DNA from: Arthrobacter sp. CDRTa11
GTDB taxonomy: Bacteria; Actinomycetota; Actinomycetes; Actinomycetales; Micrococcaceae
Reading direction: 5' to 3'
DNA: 64,000 nt
NCBI RefSeq assembly: GCF_026427775.1
Contig: NZ_CP044532.1
Location: forward strand, 2,914,001-2,978,000
Part shown: positions 61,252 through 64,000 of the stretch, piece by piece
Layout: each line of letters opens with the position of its first letter
Position numbering within the stretch: the first letter of the stretch is position 1
Made by a program: the position numbers and the translations under genes
The notes under the pieces: model-generated
Database searches by the model: none
The model's input: only the letters and a program-made list of their open reading frames with translations
Told to the model about the DNA's origin: nothing

Positions 61252-62043
61252 CTACGGGTTCCGGTAGCCGGACGAATGATTTCGGGCCGGCCGCGCTCCC
61301 GGACGCTGCAGCGGAACCCATAGCTTGTAACGGTCAGCGCGGTAGTACGAGACGGAGTAGTCCACCATGGCCCGGGCCACGAACGCATGCCGCTGGATCT
61401 TCAGCAGCGGTGATCCGACGTCGACGTTGAGTAGCCGGGCGGTGGAGGGCGATGCCGCCGTCGCTTCAATCATGTCCTCGCCCCACTCCATCACAAGCCC
61501 GAACTGCTCGCTGAGCACGTTGTAGAGGGATGTGGGCGGTTCACCGTCCAAAAGCCCCGGCACCCGGTGCGCCGGAATGAAGTTTTCATCCACGCTCATA
61601 GGCTCGCCGTCCGCCAGCAGAAGGCGGCGGAAACGCACCAGGGCCGTTCCCTCCTCCAGCTGAAGCTCACGGGCCAGGAAGGCGCTGGCAGCGATCTGCT
61701 CAAAGCTCAGTACCTTGGCGGCCGGCACCATGCCGCGGCGCTGCATCTCCTCGCTGTACGAGGTCAGCTTGACCTGCAGGTCAAGCTTTGGCTTGCGGAC
61801 GAACGTGCCAAGGCCCACTACGCGTTCTATGACCTCTTCACCGACCAGTGCATCGATGGCCTGGCGCACAGTCATTCGCGCGAGGCCAAAGCGTTCGGCA
61901 AGGTCCCGTTCCGAAGGCAGTGCCGATCCAGGCGGGCAGGAGTCCGCAATGTAGGAACGAAGGATCTCGCGCAGCTGAATGTAGATGGCAGTCCCGCTGC
62001 TACGGTCTATCTCGCCTGCGACGGCGCCTGCGCTACCGGCCAT
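61252..62043 (-). CDS. GntR/HutC regulator, DasR-like
   Basis: A 263-residue repressor with an N-terminal winged HTH (about 18-85, SERDLAERFGLARMTVRQAI) and a C-terminal UTRA domain (LTSYSEEMQRRGM, FIPAHRVPGL, SYYRADRYKLWVPLQRPG). The LTSYSEEM and YYRADRYK stretches are like DasR, the GlcNAc-responsive regulator. A DasR-type operator lies in the divergent region, supporting this. The effector is probably glucosamine-6-phosphate, but that is inference. Confidence 0.85.
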   Translation of the reverse strand: MAGSAGAVAGEIDRSSGTAIYIQLREILRSYIADSCPPGSALPSERDLAERFGLARMTVRQAIDALVGEEVIERVVGLGTFVRKPKLDLQVKLTSYSEEMQRRGMVPAAKVLSFEQIAASAFLARELQLEEGTALVRFRRLLLADGEPMSVDENFIPAHRVPGLLDGEPPTSLYNVLSEQFGLVMEWGEDMIEATAASPSTARLLNVDVGSPLLKIQRHAFVARAMVDYSVSYYRADRYKLWVPLQRPGARPARNHSSGYRNP

Positions 62044-62095
62044 GGCCCGGAGCCCCTGCTTCTCTGTTCACCATCCAATCTTAAGCTAAACCGGC

Positions 62096-62111
62096 GGAGG
62101 TCTAGACCAGT
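62096..62111. promoter_or_regulatory. dre-type DasR operator
   Basis: GGTCTAGACCAGT (62099-62111) matches 13 of 16 positions of the DasR consensus ACTGGTCTAGACCAGT, with the whole palindromic centre. It lies 52 bases upstream of the regulator start and 91 bases upstream of the HPr start, so it may control both. Confidence 0.7.
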
Positions 62112-62201
62112 GGTGGCCACATGCCGGCCGGTTTGGGAGCCCATACATCCCGGCGGATATATTTGGACAGGAAAATTTGAAAATTGACGGAGGGGGCCGT
62201 T

Positions 62202-62513
62202 GTGACAAAAGGAGTCCCGTTGCCCATTCACAAGGCCGTGGTGTCGGCGTCGATCGGCCTTCATGCCAGACCAGCTGCTGTATTCGTCAGGGCCGTGACC
62301 GACACCGGGCTGCCGGTCACCATCAGCAAGGCAGGTATTGAAGGCGTAGATGCCCGCTCGCTGCTGGAAGTCATGACCGCAGACTTCCACTACGGGTGTG
62401 AAGTGGAGCTCTCCATTCGGGATGCGGCCCTGGAGGGACATTCAGGCCTCCAAACAGCGGAGGGGGCCCTCAGCATGCTCGCCGACCTGTTGGAGTCGCA
62501 GGGGGCCCACTAA
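62202..62513 (+). CDS. ptsH: HPr family phosphocarrier
   Basis: A 103-residue HPr protein of the phosphotransferase system. The active-site His is H21 in GLHARPAA. The region that usually holds the regulatory serine is DARSLLEVM. It passes phosphate from EI to sugar-specific EIIA. The GTG at 62202 is preceded by GGAGGGGG. A dre site upstream fits DasR-controlled PTS genes. Confidence 0.9.
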   Translation: MTKGVPLPIHKAVVSASIGLHARPAAVFVRAVTDTGLPVTISKAGIEGVDARSLLEVMTADFHYGCEVELSIRDAALEGHSGLQTAEGALSMLADLLESQGAH

Positions 62514-62588
62514 GGCGCTGCCAGCGCTGCTTCACAACGGCAAGTAACAGTAACTCAGGTTTTCAGAACCTGGCGCCCTCATACAAAA

Positions 62589-62641
62589 ACTGCTCCCCGA
62601 AAGCCGGACCTGAATTCTCAGTCCGACTTTCGAGGAGCAGT
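62589..62641. terminator. Long hairpin between convergent HPr and ctaF genes
   Basis: Arms 62589-62609 and 62621-62641 pair over 21 positions with two G-T wobbles around an 11-base loop, between convergent genes. It probably terminates both. Confidence 0.75.
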
Positions 62642-62675
62642 TCAGAGGCGGAGCGCAAATACGCTCGCCGAAATG

Positions 62676-63077
62676 CTAGTGTGCGTGGTCTCCCCGGCTG
62701 TACTCGTAAACCCAGCCGACGAGGGCTATGACTGCGAGTCCAGCGCTGATGAAGACGATCCAGAAACCAATTGCCATACCCAGGAATCCACCGGCGCAAG
62801 CCAGGCCCAGGACCAGCGGCCACCAGCTCCAGGGGCTGAAGTGCCCCTGCTCGCCGGCACCTTCGTGGATTTCTGCGTCGTTGCGGTCTTCCGGACGCAT
62901 ACCAACGCGCTTCCCGGTGAAACCAAGGTAGCCGCCAATCATGCCGGCCAGCCCGCCTACGAGGAGGATTCCCAGGGTGCCAACCCACTCATGCCAGTCC
63001 GTCAGGAAACCGTAAACGATTGAGACCGGTACGAAGAAGAAAACTCCGGCTCCAAATATCCATGATTCGATTTTCAC
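62676..63077 (-). CDS. ctaF: Cytochrome c oxidase subunit IV, actinobacterial
   Basis: A 133-residue protein with four hydrophobic helices ([67 protein letters not shown]). It matches CtaF of the actinobacterial aa3 oxidase. The GTG start at 63077 overlaps the ctaD stop (GTGA), indicating coupled translation. Confidence 0.93.
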   Translation of the reverse strand: MKIESWIFGAGVFFFVPVSIVYGFLTDWHEWVGTLGILLVGGLAGMIGGYLGFTGKRVGMRPEDRNDAEIHEGAGEQGHFSPWSWWPLVLGLACAGGFLGMAIGFWIVFISAGLAVIALVGWVYEYSRGDHAH

Positions 63078-64000
63078 TTGGCGGTGTCCTTCTGGTCGGC
63101 GTTACCAAGGGCAGCAGCAGCCACGGCAGGCGACTGGACTGTGTGGACCTGGGAGAGTTCCGGGTGGTGCAGGTCCAGCGCCGGGCGCTCCGAACGGATC
63201 CGCGGCAATGATGTGAAGTTGTGCCGCGGCGGCGGGCAGGACGTGGCCCACTCCAGCGAGGCGCCGAAGCCCCACGGGTCATCCACCTGCACCTTTTCGG
63301 CGCTGCGCCAGGTGATGTAGACGTTCCAGAAGAACGGAATCAGGGACGCTCCCAAGACAAACGAGGCGATGGTGGAGAACTGGTTCATCCAGGTGAAGTT
63401 GTCCTCCACGAGGTAGTCCGCATACCGGCGGGGCATGCCTTCGACACCCAGCCAGTGCTGGATCAGGAAGGTGCCGTGGAAGCCCAGGAACAGCAGCCAG
63501 AAGTGGATCTTGCCAAGGCGCTCGTTAAGCATCTTGCCGGTGAATTTAGGCCACCAGAAGTAGAAGCCGGCGAACATCGCGAACACCACGGTGCCAAACA
63601 CCACGTAGTGGAAGTGCGCCACCACGAAGTAGGAATCCGAGACGTGGAAGTCCAGCGGCGGTGACGCCAGGATGATGCCGGTCAGGCCGCCGAACAGGAA
63701 GGTGATGAGGAAGCCGATGCTCCAGAGCATGGGCGTCTCAAACGTGATGGAACCGCGCCACATGGTGCCAATCCAGTTGAAGAACTTCACGCCGGTGGGC
63801 ACCGCGATCAGCATGGTCATAAAGGCGAAGAAGGGCAGCAGCACGGAGCCGGTCACGTACATGTGGTGCGCCCACACGGTGACGGACAGGGCGGCGATGG
63901 CGATGGTGGCGTAGACCAGGCCCTTGTAGCCGAAGATCGGCTTGCGGCTGAAGACCGGGAAGATCTCCGAGACGATGCCGAAGAACGGCAGCGCGATGAT
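63074..64000 (-). CDS. ctaD: Cytochrome c oxidase subunit I, C-terminal part
   Basis: The frame is open to the right window edge, so the N-terminus is missing; about 308 residues are visible. AHHMYVTG (haem a3 region), [24 protein letters not shown] and [15 protein letters not shown] (CuB and haem-ligand histidines) identify subunit I of the haem-copper oxidase. It is followed by ctaF with a 4-base overlap. Confidence 0.96.
   Translation of the reverse strand: MIALPFFGIVSEIFPVFSRKPIFGYKGLVYATIAIAALSVTVWAHHMYVTGSVLLPFFAFMTMLIAVPTGVKFFNWIGTMWRGSITFETPMLWSIGFLITFLFGGLTGIILASPPLDFHVSDSYFVVAHFHYVVFGTVVFAMFAGFYFWWPKFTGKMLNERLGKIHFWLLFLGFHGTFLIQHWLGVEGMPRRYADYLVEDNFTWMNQFSTIASFVLGASLIPFFWNVYITWRSAEKVQVDDPWGFGASLEWATSCPPPRHNFTSLPRIRSERPALDLHHPELSQVHTVQSPAVAAAALGNADQKDTAK

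Noticed and set aside
1..64000. CRISPR arrays, rRNA operons and insertion sequences
   Set aside because: No regularly spaced direct repeats, rRNA stretches or transposase genes with terminal inverted repeats were seen.

Overview
The window looks like a chromosomal segment of a high-GC actinobacterium of the Arthrobacter/Pseudarthrobacter group. The supporting markers are a complete Pup-proteasome locus with a naturally fused PafBC, the mycothiol gene mshC, RbpA, actinobacterial QcrCAB/CtaDEF respiratory genes, many GTG/TTG starts and high GC throughout. The species call is inference from gene content; no database search was possible.

Layout. 1-10.9 kb: mixed housekeeping genes (YqeY end, DUF4193, a secreted HNH nuclease-like lipoprotein, RNase Z, DUF805, tRNA-Leu(GAG), M20 peptidase, acyl-CoA dehydrogenase, aldo-keto reductase, UppP, MshC, PAC2). 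11-29 kb: a long + strand block with HAD phosphatase, site-2 protease, TrmI, the proteasome set arc-dop-pup-prcB-prcA-pafA, two FKBP prolyl isomerases, fused pafBC, tatA-tatC and a Ski2-like helicase. 29-36 kb: amidohydrolase, polyprenol-phosphate mannosyltransferase, rbpA with a structured leader, an SPFH/NfeD pair, an RlmA-like methyltransferase, peptide deformylase and an NTF2-like protein.

36-50 kb is the accessory part. It holds a type III polyketide synthase-methyltransferase-flavin monooxygenase operon, an AraC/VOC/short UvrA-like ATPase set, and a three-gene recombinase cassette. The cassette is a tyrosine recombinase, an HTH protein and a six-CxxC zinc-ribbon protein that is frameshifted here. 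Upstream of it is a 537-bp gene-free region with several TTGCAT palindromes. After the cassette come a lipoprotein, a phosphotransferase and two SAM methyltransferases.

50-64 kb: a Tat-exported alginate-lyase/AbfB protein with a LacI-type operator upstream, then a PhzE-like fused anthranilate/ADIC synthase. The synthase is preceded by a complete tryptophan attenuator: a leader peptide with tandem Trp codons, alternative hairpins and a U-run terminator. Next come trpD, the respiratory genes ctaE-qcrC-qcrA-qcrB, a DasR-like regulator with a dre-type operator in front of an HPr gene, and ctaD-ctaF running off the right edge.

Functional links. Pup (C-terminal GGQ) is deamidated by Dop, ligated by PafA, and delivered by ARC to the PrcBA core; PafBC and HelY are the usual neighbours. 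QcrCAB and CtaDEF form the bcc-aa3 supercomplex. The attenuator ties the synthase to tryptophan supply, and the dre site suggests aminosugar-linked control of the PTS. The strongest leads are the attenuator-controlled PhzE-like synthase and the zinc-ribbon recombinase cassette.
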